In this document: positions 10,048-19,161 of the stretch, in pieces
Position numbering within the stretch: position 1 is the first letter of the stretch
Layout: each line of letters begins with the position of its first letter
DNA from: Ancylobacter amanitiformis
GTDB lineage: Bacteria > Pseudomonadota > Alphaproteobacteria > Rhizobiales > Xanthobacteraceae
DNA: 64,000 bases
Direction: 5' to 3'
Assembly (NCBI RefSeq): GCF_030814815.1
Contig: NZ_JAUSVR010000007.1
Coordinates: forward strand, 1 to 64,000
The notes under the pieces: generated by a model
What the model was told of the DNA's origin: nothing
What the model saw: the letters and a program-made list of their open reading frames with translations, nothing else
Database searches by the model: none
Program-made: the position numbers and the translations under genes

Positions 10048-10839
10048 CTATGTCGATCCAAGGCTCAGGCGGAGGCCGCGCAGCATGTAGCGCTGCAGCC
10101 AGACGAATGTGATCATCACCGGAAGGCTCGCGACCATCACGGCAGCCATGACATCCGGCCAGTCCACCGCATAGCGCCCCGCCGTCAATGCGTTGACCCG
10201 GATGGGCAGCGTGAAGTTGGACGGGCTGCGCAGGATTGTCAGCGCCAGCACGAACTCGTTGAACGCGGTGATGAAGGCGAACGTCGCCGTTACCGCGATG
10301 GCGGGTAGCGACAGCGGCAGCACGATGAGGCCGAGTATCTGGAGCCGCGAGGCGCCGTCGATGCGTGCGGCCTCTTCGAGTTCCACCGGGATGGCATCGA
10401 TGTAGCCCCGGAGCATCCAGATCGCGAAGGGGATCTGGAACGTCGAATAGAGCCCGATCAGCGCCAGCCTCGTATCCGTCAGTCCGGCCCATGCGACCAT
10501 CTGGGAAAGCCCCAGCACGAGCATGATGGGCGCCAGTATCTGCGAGCCGAGAAGGGCTTGGGATGCCGCGCGCCGTCCCCGGAACCGCCAGCGGGACAGC
10601 GCATAGGCGGCGGGCAGCGCGACGAGGGTCGATACGAGGGCCGTCGAGACGGCGATGCCGAGGCTGTTGATGAGCGCCGCCCCGATTTCCGTCCGGTGCC
10701 ACATGCCGATCCAGAAGGTGGCGACGTCGCCGCCACTTCCACGGCGATGGATCGTGTCGAGCACGACGGCGAAGGGGAACAGGTTGAGCGCGAGCAAGGG
10801 AAGAAGGGCGCCCCAGCTCAGCAGGCTTCGCTTAACCAT
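10048..10839 (-). CDS. Sugar-type ABC transporter permease, MalG family
   Basis: Inner-membrane permease of 263 aa with six predicted helices. The EAA loop near residue 150 reads IPVELEEAARIDGASRLQIL, followed by the LPLSLPAIAVT segment typical of MalG-like proteins. It overlaps the preceding permease gene by 8 bp, so the two are translationally coupled and form the channel pair. It is the last transporter gene of the operon; no ATP-binding gene follows, which is unusual for this family. Confidence 0.91.
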   Translation of the reverse strand: MVKRSLLSWGALLPLLALNLFPFAVVLDTIHRRGSGGDVATFWIGMWHRTEIGAALINSLGIAVSTALVSTLVALPAAYALSRWRFRGRRAASQALLGSQILAPIMLVLGLSQMVAWAGLTDTRLALIGLYSTFQIPFAIWMLRGYIDAIPVELEEAARIDGASRLQILGLIVLPLSLPAIAVTATFAFITAFNEFVLALTILRSPSNFTLPIRVNALTAGRYAVDWPDVMAAVMVASLPVMITFVWLQRYMLRGLRLSLGST

Positions 10840-11752
10840 GAGCGGGCCGCTCCAGCATGCGCAGCATGAGCACCGTCAGCACCCCCAGCGCGCCGAGCAT
10901 GAGGATGGACAGCGCCGCCGCCTCATCCAGCCTGCCGAGGGTGAAGGCCAGCTTGTACAGATAGGTCACGAGAATGTCGGTACCGTTCGCCGGCCCCCCC
11001 TGGGTGAGGATCCAGATGATCGGGAATGAGTTCATCACATAGGCGATGTTGAAGATCAGCACGACGCAGATGAACGGCCTTAGCAGGGGCAGGGTGACAT
11101 GACCCAGCCGCGCGCCGGCATTCGCGCCATCGAGCCGCGCCGCGTCGGAGATTTCCGACGGGATCGAGGAGAGGCCCGCGAGCAGGATGACCGTGCTGAA
11201 CGGCACGGAGACAAGGATGGCGATCAGGATCTCGAAGGCGAAACTCGCCGGGATCGAACCGAGCCATATGACCGGGCGCTCGATCAGGCCGCTCGCCATG
11301 GCGAGCCTGTTCAACAGCCCGGCTTCGTCGCTGAGCGCGCGTCGCCAGACCACCGCCATCGAGGTGACGGAAATGGCCCATGGCGCCAGCACGAGAAACT
11401 GCGCGAGACGGCGGCCGAAGAAGCGCCGGTTCAGCACCAGCGCGGTCGGCAGGGCGATGAGCAGGGTGCCGCCCACCACCGAGCCGGTCCAGAGCGCGGT
11501 CCGCAGGGCGATGTCCGGCAGGAGCGGATCCGCCATCAGGCGCGCGAAATTGCGCAGCCCGACATTGTCCCCGATCCGGCCGAAGCGCGACACGCTGGAA
11601 AGCGACATCCGCACAAGCAGCAGGACCGGCACGAGGGTGATAAAGAAGGCGGCCGCGACACTCGGGGCGATCAGCAGAAAAAGCATCTGGCGGTTGCGCA
11701 GATGCCGCTCGTCAACGGCGGGCAAGGACGTCGTCGATTTGCCGCGCCGCAT
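10832..11752 (-). CDS. Sugar-type ABC transporter permease, MalF family
   Basis: Inner-membrane permease of 306 aa. An N-terminal helix (LFLLIAPSVAAAFFITLVPV) is followed by a periplasmic stretch and five helices. The EAA loop reads IPSEISDAARLDGANAGARL and is followed by VTLPLLRPFICVVLIF. Translation seems to start inside the binding-protein gene, with a 41-bp overlap; a shorter start within that overlap is possible. It pairs with the MalG-type permease downstream. Confidence 0.9.
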   Translation of the reverse strand: MRRGKSTTSLPAVDERHLRNRQMLFLLIAPSVAAAFFITLVPVLLLVRMSLSSVSRFGRIGDNVGLRNFARLMADPLLPDIALRTALWTGSVVGGTLLIALPTALVLNRRFFGRRLAQFLVLAPWAISVTSMAVVWRRALSDEAGLLNRLAMASGLIERPVIWLGSIPASFAFEILIAILVSVPFSTVILLAGLSSIPSEISDAARLDGANAGARLGHVTLPLLRPFICVVLIFNIAYVMNSFPIIWILTQGGPANGTDILVTYLYKLAFTLGRLDEAAALSILMLGALGVLTVLMLRMLERPAHG

Positions 11753-12935
11753 CCGTCATCGCCTCCGTGGGTGTCTTCTGGCCGATATACATGGCCTGCA
11801 GCGAGCGGAGGGTAATTTCCGACAGTTCCGACCAGCCCTTGATGGTCGGCGCGAAGCGGGCATAGCCGAGCCCTGCGGCAAAGGCGGCGATATCCGGATT
11901 GTCCCTGTAATAGCTGTCCGCCGCGCCTTCCACCGTGACCGGGAGAAGTCCCTCCGCATGGTCGAATTCGGCACGGTACCTGGCGCCGTACAGGAACTGC
12001 ATGAAGTCCCACGCCGCCTTCTGGTTCTTCGACGAACTGGACAGCGTGAGGACGTCGGTCACGCCCAGCGTGACCGGCTGGGTCTGGACCGGAAATGGCA
12101 GGACGGCGTAGCGCAGATCGGGCGCTTCCGCCTTCAACTGCGGGACCAGCATCGGGTAGGCGAAGACGATGCCGATGCGCCCCTCCTTGAACAGCTTGAA
12201 CACGTCCTCGCGGCTATGGGCGGTGGGCGAGGGTTCGGTGGCCTTCGCGTTGATCAGCGACATGTAGAAGGTCGCGGCGCGGATGGCTTCGGGGGATGCG
12301 AGACCGCTTTTGCCGTCCTTGAGGATTTCCCCGCCAAAGCTCCACAGCGCGTAATAGAAATAGGTGTCGACTTCGACTTCCTTGCCCGGAAGCCCGAAGC
12401 CATACGTGTTGGGCAGGGCCGCGACGGCCTTTGCCGCGGTGAAGAGGTCGTCCCACGTTTTCGGTGCCTGCACCCCCGCCTTTTGCAGCAGGTCGGTATT
12501 GACCACCATGGCGCGGGCCGAGGCCGCGGCCGGCAGGCCGAGCAACGTTCCGTTCACGCGGGCCGGCACAAGAAAGGCGGGAATGAACTTCGCCTTGAAG
12601 TCCGGCGTCGCCAGCGCATCGAGCGGTTCCAGCAGGCCATCGGCGGCCAGATCCGAGACCCACATGGTGGGGACGATCGCAATATCGGGCTGGTCGCCGC
12701 TACTGATATCGGTCGTCAGCTTCTGCAGATAGCTGTCCCACGGGATGACCTCGATCTGGATATGCGTGTCGGGATGAAGCGCCTCGTAATCGCGCGCGAC
12801 GCGTTCAAGGAAGGGGCGCGTGAACCCCGAATATTCCCCGGCCGTGAACCGCAGATCGGCGGCCACGGCACCGTACAGCCCGGATGAAAAGGGCATGCAC
12901 GCCAGAGCGAGCAAGAGAGCAACCAGACGCGCCAT
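11712..12935 (-). CDS. Sugar-type ABC transporter periplasmic binding protein (family 1)
   Basis: Periplasmic receptor of 407 aa. A Sec signal peptide (MARLVALLLALACMPFSSG, cleavage near VAA) is followed by the family-1 fold, with motifs LTTDISSGDQPDIAIVPTMW and a late WDFMQFLYGARYRAEF segment. The ATG at 12935 was chosen because GGGGAGAAG precedes it and it gives a signal peptide; the frame stays open for 88 codons upstream without export features. It opens the three-gene importer operon. The substrate is not evident. Confidence 0.9.
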   Translation of the reverse strand: MARLVALLLALACMPFSSGLYGAVAADLRFTAGEYSGFTRPFLERVARDYEALHPDTHIQIEVIPWDSYLQKLTTDISSGDQPDIAIVPTMWVSDLAADGLLEPLDALATPDFKAKFIPAFLVPARVNGTLLGLPAAASARAMVVNTDLLQKAGVQAPKTWDDLFTAAKAVAALPNTYGFGLPGKEVEVDTYFYYALWSFGGEILKDGKSGLASPEAIRAATFYMSLINAKATEPSPTAHSREDVFKLFKEGRIGIVFAYPMLVPQLKAEAPDLRYAVLPFPVQTQPVTLGVTDVLTLSSSSKNQKAAWDFMQFLYGARYRAEFDHAEGLLPVTVEGAADSYYRDNPDIAAFAAGLGYARFAPTIKGWSELSEITLRSLQAMYIGQKTPTEAMTDAARQIDDVLARR

Positions 12936-13293
12936 AGTCTTCTCCCCCCCGGGACAGACGAGCCGGAGCGGGACGTTAGCAATTTGGCATCGCGAGGGAA
13001 AGACACGGATCACGCGCGCCCCCTGCAATGTTGTGGCGATGCTATCTCCGCTGATCGTGTGTGGTTCCATTATACCGGCGCCGTGCTTGAGGATCGACGC
13101 AGGATGAGCAGGCCGGTGATCCTCGATATCCAGTCGCGCCAATCGTCGATCGGGAACCGCGCTCTCCGTCACAATGGCCCGGGCGCCGGCCCGGGTCATC
13201 CCCGGGTGGGTGCGGCAGCGATGCCATTCGCGGCGCCGTCGTGTTCAAGAACGGCTTTGCGGACGCCATGGTTGACCAGAGAGCGGAGGGACT

Positions 13294-13470
13294 TTTCCGG
13301 CGGGCCGGCGTCCGGCCTGGCCAGCGTCCGGTCTGGCCGGAGCAGCTATCGCGCGCGACGCATTTGTCACCGAACTTGGCATCGATGTCGGGCTCCGCCG
13401 GCGTGCAGCGCTCGGCGCGACATATTCCGGACACGACACTGGGCGAGACGCCGAACCGGCTACGGAATAG
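13294..13470 (+). pseudogene. Probable remnant of an autotransporter beta-barrel C-terminus
   Basis: One frame reads AIARDAFVTELGIDVGL, then RAALGATYSGH, then a TAG stop at 13468. This closely follows the last strands of PF03797 autotransporter barrels, where a segment of the form PxARDAxxxEAGLD is followed by ATLGVSYSGQ and a final strand ending in Phe. Here the final strand is missing and there is no upstream passenger or start codon, so only a broken fragment is left. The match is by eye; the family could be wrong. Confidence 0.45.
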
Positions 13471-13491
13471 CCCTCCGAACGAGGAACCCCT

Positions 13492-13698
13492 TTAAGCCGG
13501 CAGCGCCGCGGTGCCAGCGGGCGGGCGGGCGGGCGCGGCGTGGGGCTCTCTCCGTCGCCTTGGACGATATGCGGCCCACATATGCGCGCCTGCGGCCTTG
13601 GCTCGGACGGTGCGGGTGTCGTAGCCTTTGACGGCGAGCCGGATGCTTCCCTCGCCGAGGCTCGGGTTCGGCCCTCGCGGCCCCATCACGCCTGCCAC
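13492..13698 (-). pseudogene. Possible IS5-family transposase fragment
   Basis: A short frame contains KGYDTRTVRAKAAGA followed by a PRRRR cluster. IS5-type transposases carry a KxYDxxxxRxxLxxxG segment followed by a basic IPxKxNR motif at about this distance. Nothing before or after it extends the similarity, and no terminal inverted repeats were found, so at best it is a decayed piece. It sits beside the autotransporter remnant and just before a gene of different base composition. Confidence 0.3.
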
Positions 13699-13812
13699 CT
13701 GACGGAATCAGAATGCGCTGGAATCCCTAGTATCGTCCGGGCCGTCATATTGCGACCGAACCGATGATCATACGCAGAATTTGAGTTTACGTGCTACGGA
13801 GCCTCTTGTTTT

Positions 13813-15627
13813 ATGAAATACAGAATTGAAGTTGATGGCCTTAGAGCCATTGCCGTTTTGCCGGTTATATTCGGACATGCTGGATTCAGCTTATTTCACG
13901 GTGGATTTGTTGGCGTCGATATATTCTTCGTTATCAGTGGGTATTTGATAACGACGATCATCATGGGCGATCTGGACGCCGGGCGATTCTCCGTTCTGCG
14001 ATTTTACGATCGCCGCCTGAGGCGCATTCTGCCAGCGCTCTTTCTCGTGATCGCGGCGACGCTGCCTTTCGCCTACCTCTGGATGATGCCGGATGAATTC
14101 AAGAACTTTGGTCAATCCATAGTCGCCACCTTGTTGTTCTCAAACAACATGCTGTTGGCGATGACGGCCGATTACTGGTCGCTCGAAAGCATGTTCAAGC
14201 CGTTGATCCATACATGGAGCCTGGGTGTCGAGGAGCAATATTATATGATTGTTCCCGTCGCGCTGTTTCTGATGTGGAAATACGCGCGAGCCTATGTGCT
14301 TCCGGCAATGGTCGTTCTGTTCATTTTCAGCCTGATGGTAGCCGTCTGGGGCGTTGCGCATTTTCCCGCCATCGCTTTCTACATTCTGCCGACCCGTGGC
14401 TGGGAATTGCTGGCCGGCGCCATTCTGGCGTACTGGCTGGCCTATCGCGCGGCCCCCTCTCCGAAGGGCGTGCGGCAGGAGGTGGCCAGCCTTGCCGGCC
14501 TCGCGATGATTGCCGGGTCGGTCGTGGGCTTTGACGATTCGTTTCTCTCGCCCGGCCTGTGGCTGCTCATTCCGGTTGGCGGCGCTGTTCTGGTCATCGC
14601 CTTTGCCGTCGAGGGCACGCTGGCCTATCGGCTGCTGTCCAGCCGCGTCCTGGTGGGCATCGGGCTGATTAGCTACAGCCTCTATCTCTGGCATCAGCCG
14701 CTTTTCGCGCTGGCTCGCATTCATGCCGTCGATCAGGTCGGCCCGCAGACCTATGCCATGCTGATCGTCGCCAATTTCATCCTGTCCTATCTCACCTGGC
14801 GATTTGTCGAGGCCCCTTTCCGAAATCGCGAGATGATCGGCCGTCGGAGCTTCATTGCCGTGTCGGTCGTCAGCTCGATCTGCTTGCTGGGGGCGGGGCT
14901 CTATCTCAACAAGACCTATGGCATGTATTGGAGAGTGTTTGACAGGAACGAGAATATCGCTGACATCGACAAACGTATCTATAACAGCCGTGTATTCGAG
15001 TATAAGAAAAGCCATTTCGACAGCGATGGACGGCGGCGGATTTTTGTTGTCGGCGACAGTTTCGGGCGCGATTTCATCAACATGACCACCGAGACATTTG
15101 ATGTGAGCAACATCGAAATCGCTTACTCCGACACGGCTCAGGCCTGCATCGAGAACCGTTCTGATTCAGCGGATAAATCACTGTTCGACGCGGCCGACAT
15201 CATCGTCTTTGCCAGCGGTTACGACACCCCCGACAGCATTCGGCAGCACTGCGTTCAAAGGGACATCACCTGGGCTGATGAACGCGGAAAGGAAATATTC
15301 TTCGTAGGTACGAAGCATTTTGGATATAATCTGAATTGGATAATTCAACTGTCGTCGAACGACCGAGCAAATCAATACAATAAAATTCCAGAATTTTCGC
15401 TTCGAAACCAGAAGCTCGACGAAGAGATCGTACCTTCGCCGAATTTCATATCCCTGCTGGGCGCTGTTTCGAGAGATGGCATGGTGCCCATTACCGACAA
15501 TAACGGCAAGATGCTGAGCACCGATCGTCGGCATGTCACGAAATATGGCGCCATATATTTCGGCGATCACGCTTTGAAGCCCAGCGCCTATGGTGCGCTT
15601 CTCATGAGGCGCGTCGGCTCGCAATAG
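13813..15627 (+). CDS. OafA/YrhL-type O-acyltransferase with SGNH domain
   Basis: Inner-membrane acyltransferase of 604 aa that probably O-acetylates a surface polysaccharide or lipopolysaccharide. Residues 1-360 are the acyltransferase-3 membrane domain, with the conserved R11-x10-H22 pair (DGLRAIAVLPVIFGHAGF) and about ten helices. Residues 400-604 form a periplasmic SGNH domain with GDS at 414-416 and the C-terminal catalytic DRRH (Asp571, His574). Length and domain order match OafA-like proteins. Both gene ends are AT-richer and use more A/T-ending codons than neighbours, and decayed mobile-type sequence lies upstream, which suggests horizontal acquisition. A GGAG lies 11 bases before the start. 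Confidence 0.92.
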   Translation: MKYRIEVDGLRAIAVLPVIFGHAGFSLFHGGFVGVDIFFVISGYLITTIIMGDLDAGRFSVLRFYDRRLRRILPALFLVIAATLPFAYLWMMPDEFKNFGQSIVATLLFSNNMLLAMTADYWSLESMFKPLIHTWSLGVEEQYYMIVPVALFLMWKYARAYVLPAMVVLFIFSLMVAVWGVAHFPAIAFYILPTRGWELLAGAILAYWLAYRAAPSPKGVRQEVASLAGLAMIAGSVVGFDDSFLSPGLWLLIPVGGAVLVIAFAVEGTLAYRLLSSRVLVGIGLISYSLYLWHQPLFALARIHAVDQVGPQTYAMLIVANFILSYLTWRFVEAPFRNREMIGRRSFIAVSVVSSICLLGAGLYLNKTYGMYWRVFDRNENIADIDKRIYNSRVFEYKKSHFDSDGRRRIFVVGDSFGRDFINMTTETFDVSNIEIAYSDTAQACIENRSDSADKSLFDAADIIVFASGYDTPDSIRQHCVQRDITWADERGKEIFFVGTKHFGYNLNWIIQLSSNDRANQYNKIPEFSLRNQKLDEEIVPSPNFISLLGAVSRDGMVPITDNNGKMLSTDRRHVTKYGAIYFGDHALKPSAYGALLMRRVGSQ

Positions 15628-15725
15628 GTCCGGGGCTGTCTCGGGCGTGCGGCGCGGAGATCGCGGCATCGGCCCGTTCCGGCGCCGCGATCCCTGCCGC
15701 GATCCCTTGGGGAGCACCGGCGCGG

Positions 15726-16667
15726 CTAAGGAGTCGGCGCCGGATGAGGGGATGGGGCCGAAAGCTCCACCGCTTCGTGCCCCTCCCGGTATCCCTCCTG
15801 CGCGTCGACGAGAAAGGCGCTGACAAGGGCGTTGAAGCGGGCCGGGTTCTCGATGAACATGAAATGTGACCCTCCCTCCTCGACCTCGAAGATGACGGTG
15901 CGCGCATCCCGGATGGATCGGCCGGTCGCCACCATGGCCTGCCAGGGGACGATGCTGCGGCGCGCGCCCACGCACAGGCAGGGGCGCGTGATGCGGGCGA
16001 TGACGTCGCGCCAGTCCTTGAAGGCGTGATCGTGTAGCAGCCGGGCGGCGAGAGGGCGGGGGAACAGGGCATTCTGTTCCAGAATCCACGCCATCTCCGC
16101 GGAGGGATAGGTCTCGCTGAACATGCCGGTGACGAAGGCGGCGGTGAGCGGGCCGTCATCCTGCGCCAGCCGCTCGACCAGATCCGTGGCCTCCGAGGCT
16201 GACAGGATCGACCCGGCATCCAGCCGCTCGGCCTCGGTCCAGCCCGGCGAGGCGACGATGGCGGCGGCCTGATCGACGAAGACCAGGCGATCGATATTCG
16301 CCTCGCCATAAAGCTCCAGATAGCACCAGATCACCGAGGCGCCCATGGAGTGCCCCACAAGGGTCACGTCCCGCAGGCCGTGGCCTCGGATCAACTCGTC
16401 CAGATCGGCCGCCAGCCGGGCGATGCGGTAGCCATGCCGAGGCTTGTCGCTGAGCCCGTGGCCGCGCATGTCCACCGCGAGCACGTGATGCGTGGCGGCG
16501 AGATGAGCGATCTGGAACGTCCACTCGAGCGCGGTCTGCGACCAGCCGGGGATGAGGATCACCGGCCGGCCCTCGCCCGCCGCGAGATAGTGCAGCGTGA
16601 CGCCGTCGCGGGTCCGGAAAAACTGCGAGCGCCCCGATATTCCCGCGGCATTGGTCATTCTCAGCAT
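15726..16667 (-). CDS. Alpha/beta hydrolase
   Basis: Predicted cytoplasmic hydrolase of 313 aa with the alpha/beta-hydrolase fold. The oxyanion-side motif LIPGWSQT lies near residue 38, DMRGHGLSDKP near 66 and the nucleophile elbow GHSMGAS at 105-111 (Ser107). A late acid and a histidine in GGSHFMF complete the likely triad. The substrate is unknown; similar proteins act on esters, lactones or haloacids. A second ATG three codons in is an alternative start, and neither has a strong ribosome site. It follows the sensor kinase gene on the same strand, with a long palindrome between them. Confidence 0.85.
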   Translation of the reverse strand: MLRMTNAAGISGRSQFFRTRDGVTLHYLAAGEGRPVILIPGWSQTALEWTFQIAHLAATHHVLAVDMRGHGLSDKPRHGYRIARLAADLDELIRGHGLRDVTLVGHSMGASVIWCYLELYGEANIDRLVFVDQAAAIVASPGWTEAERLDAGSILSASEATDLVERLAQDDGPLTAAFVTGMFSETYPSAEMAWILEQNALFPRPLAARLLHDHAFKDWRDVIARITRPCLCVGARRSIVPWQAMVATGRSIRDARTVIFEVEEGGSHFMFIENPARFNALVSAFLVDAQEGYREGHEAVELSAPSPHPAPTP

Positions 16668-16720
16668 GAAAACCGTTTTCCCTGTCGGCTGTCACGTCGC
16701 CTCGTGCCGGGCCGCGGCAA

Positions 16721-16785
16721 TCCGCCACTAGAGCATTTTCGCGCGAACCGGCATCCGCTTCGCGCGAAAATGCTCTAGTGGCGGA
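16721..16785. repeat. Perfect 26-bp inverted repeat overlapping a gene end
   Basis: Arms at 16721-16746 and 16760-16785 are exact reverse complements of 26 bp, separated by 13 bp. The core CTAGAGCATTTTC is characteristic of palindromic intergenic repeats common in Rhizobiales. The right arm contains the TAG stop and the last two codons of the sensor kinase, so the element has replaced that gene's original end. In RNA it forms a very strong hairpin and may act as terminator or 3-prime stabiliser. Confidence 0.85.
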
Positions 16786-18826
16786 CCTGCCTCGACCCGA
16801 ATGGATCGGCAGATTGCAGGTCGGCGAGGTTGACGGCGTCCTGCGTCGCCCGGCGCGGGTCCGCGGCCGTCAGGTCGCCCGGCGGGAGACGTTGCGCGAT
16901 ATCGGCGGCGCGCACCTGCGAGGGAACGGTGAAGGAGACCGTGGCGCCGTGGCCGATATTGTTCTCGGCCCGGATCGATCCGCCATGCGCTTCGACGATG
17001 GAGCGGCATATGGCCAGCCCCATGCCCAGGCCGCTGGCCTTGGTGGTGTGGAACGGCTGGAATATGCCGTTGGGATTGTCCAGCGCGATGCCGCTGCCAT
17101 TGTCGCGAACGTCCACCACCATCATCTGCGCCTGATCGGTTCGGCAGGAAACGACGACTTCCCGGGCACGGCCCTCGACCTTGTCCATCGCCTGAACGGC
17201 ATTGAGCATCAGGTTGACCGTGACCTGCTGGATCTGCACGCGGTTGGCGAAGGCCATGGGCAGGCCCGGCTCGATCAGCTCGCGTATATAGGCGCCATGC
17301 GCATTGGCCTCGCGCTGGATCAGCCGGACCGATTCCGCGATCAATCCGGCCAGATCGAAGGATTCCGGCACCGGCGCCTCGTTGCGCGCCATCGACCTGA
17401 CGCGTGCCAGCGTCTCGGCCGCGCGGGTGGTGTTGGAAATGACGCCGTCCAGGCAGAGAGCGACCTCACCCATGTCGGGGCGGGGGCCGCTGAGCCACCG
17501 CTTCGCCGAATCCGCATAGGTCTTGATGGCCGCCAGCGGCTGGCTGACCTCATGGGCGATGGAGGCGGAAAGCTGGCCGAGCGTCGAAATGCGCGCGGCA
17601 TGGGCGAGGTCGGTGGACGCCTTTTCGAGTTCAGCGCGCGCCTTGTTGCGATCGGTGACGTCGACCGCGGTGATGAGCACGCGTGCCCATGGCGTCTCGC
17701 CCGGCAGCAGCGTGGCGCGCCACAGCACGTCGATAATGTTGCCGGCCGTGGTGCGGAACTGCGTTTCCACCTCGCGCATCTGGCCGCCTTCGAGGAAGGT
17801 GGCGAAAATCTCGGCCAGCGCGGGCTCGGTCGACGGCATGTAGAAGGAAACGAAGGTCTTGCCCGTCATGGAGGTGGGGCTACCGGTGCCGAAAAGCTCC
17901 ACCGTCGCCTTGTTGGCGATACGCGTGGAGCCCAGGTTGCGGACGATCGACAACTGGTCCCGGGTGGCCCGAAGCGAGTGCGGCGTCACGCCATGCGCCT
18001 GGAAGTGAGCGAGCACGCGGGACCAGTCGGACTCCCAGATCGATACCGGCGACGCATTGAAGATCGCTTCGTAGCGCTCTTCCGAAATGCGCCGCTTCTC
18101 GTCCGCGTTGCGCTCCGCCGTCAGGTCGGAACTGGTCTCGATGGTGCCGATCCGGCGCCCGAGGCGGTTTCGGCGAACCAGCCGGCGGCTGGCCAGCACG
18201 ATGCGGCTGCCATCCTGCCGATGCCGCGTGATCTCGCCGGCCCACATGCCGGTCTCGGCGCGCGCGTCGGAGGCTTCCATGGATGAATATTCGGTGCGCA
18301 GCAGCTGGTCGCACGCGGCGCCCAGCGCCTGTTGGCGAGGCCAGCCATAGAGCTTTTCGGCTCCTTCGCTCCAATAGGCGATGCGATCCTCGGCGTCGCA
18401 CACGATGACCGTGTCGTGGGCCAGTTCCAGGATGCGGGCCTGTTCCAGCATCGGCTCCTGCTGGCGGCCCAGGTGGAAGGCGAAGCCGGTCGCCCCGGCG
18501 ATGACCAGCACACCCAGGACGAGTTGCGCGACCGCATCGGGGCTGGCTTCTGTCACCGGCGACAGGAGAAAGGCGAGGATCGCCAGCGCCATGCAGGCGA
18601 CACCGGCGGGGAGCACGAGGGCGTGGCGACCGGAGAGCGCGACCAGGAACACCACGCACAGATACAGCGCCGCGATCGGCCCGGGCAGGGGGAGCCAGAA
18701 ATCGGCGAGGAACAGCACGCCCGCGCCCGCCACCGCGCCGGCCAGAAAGCCGATCCCGCGCCGCCGCCCCGCGCCCGCCATCAAGGCCGGCCGCGCGGCT
18801 TTCCCGTCCTTCGCAGGCACGATCAT
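16775..18826 (-). CDS. Membrane-bound PAS-domain sensor histidine kinase (orphan)
   Basis: Inner-membrane kinase of 683 aa from the chosen ATG at 18826. The frame is open for 40 more codons, and the start is uncertain because no clear ribosome site is seen. Residues 20-125 contain about four hydrophobic segments forming a short membrane sensor. They are followed by two PAS domains, then a HisKA domain with the box SIAHEVSQPLAAI (FixL/DctB style) and a HATPase with NLMLNAVQAM, DNGSGI and GLGMGLAICRSIV motifs. The C-terminus ends within a palindromic repeat. No response-regulator gene lies beside it, so its partner must be elsewhere. Confidence 0.88.
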   Translation of the reverse strand: MIVPAKDGKAARPALMAGAGRRRGIGFLAGAVAGAGVLFLADFWLPLPGPIAALYLCVVFLVALSGRHALVLPAGVACMALAILAFLLSPVTEASPDAVAQLVLGVLVIAGATGFAFHLGRQQEPMLEQARILELAHDTVIVCDAEDRIAYWSEGAEKLYGWPRQQALGAACDQLLRTEYSSMEASDARAETGMWAGEITRHRQDGSRIVLASRRLVRRNRLGRRIGTIETSSDLTAERNADEKRRISEERYEAIFNASPVSIWESDWSRVLAHFQAHGVTPHSLRATRDQLSIVRNLGSTRIANKATVELFGTGSPTSMTGKTFVSFYMPSTEPALAEIFATFLEGGQMREVETQFRTTAGNIIDVLWRATLLPGETPWARVLITAVDVTDRNKARAELEKASTDLAHAARISTLGQLSASIAHEVSQPLAAIKTYADSAKRWLSGPRPDMGEVALCLDGVISNTTRAAETLARVRSMARNEAPVPESFDLAGLIAESVRLIQREANAHGAYIRELIEPGLPMAFANRVQIQQVTVNLMLNAVQAMDKVEGRAREVVVSCRTDQAQMMVVDVRDNGSGIALDNPNGIFQPFHTTKASGLGMGLAICRSIVEAHGGSIRAENNIGHGATVSFTVPSQVRAADIAQRLPPGDLTAADPRRATQDAVNLADLQSADPFGSRQVRH

Positions 18827-19046
18827 TCCGGCACGCTGCGCGGCACGGCCCGACAGGCAACACCCACGGCCAGTTTCACGCCAAATGTCGCGCCGGGGGC
18901 CGGCTGCGAATTGAACAAGTCCGCAGGCGCCGGGACGATTGGACAATCGAGGTCGTGTGCTTTGCCAGCAACCCGAATCTGATTCATTTCAAAATTCCAG
19001 GAACGACGTCTTCTGAATAAGCCTTGGAGGTTCCCTGGGGTCTGAT

Positions 19047-19089
19047 ATTATGAATTTATCAGTTTAAATTCTTGGCTTAAAGGCATAAT
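19047..19089. promoter_or_regulatory. AT-rich dyad region upstream of the LysR gene
   Basis: The 335-bp gap between the kinase and the LysR gene holds an AT-rich stretch with nested symmetry: ATTATG at 19047 pairs with CATAAT at 19084, and GAATTT at 19052-19057 pairs with AAATTC at 19066-19071 across 8 bp. The position is typical of an autoregulatory LysR site and divergent promoters. No other feature is visible in the gap. Binding is inferred. Confidence 0.35.
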
Positions 19090-19161
19090 GGAAAAGATAC
19101 ATTAATTCGCGCTCCCTGCGAAACGGGGCATCCTTCCGGATGATACGGACAAAAATTCCGC

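Larger units (their letters stand above)
12936..13812. other. 877-bp stretch without an intact gene; decayed DNA
   Basis: No open frame here has both a ribosome site and a recognisable complete product. Two gene fragments can be read: a probable autotransporter barrel end on the plus strand (13294-13470) and a possible transposase fragment on the minus strand (13492-13698). The first 100 bp must hold the promoter of the sugar ABC operon on the minus strand, and the last 60 bp that of the acyltransferase. Base composition falls towards the right end, where the AT-richer acyltransferase gene begins. Confidence 0.65.

Noticed and set aside
13241-13495. 84-codon plus-strand frame as a separate gene
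   Set aside because: It overlaps, in another frame, the better-supported autotransporter remnant and has no recognisable domain.
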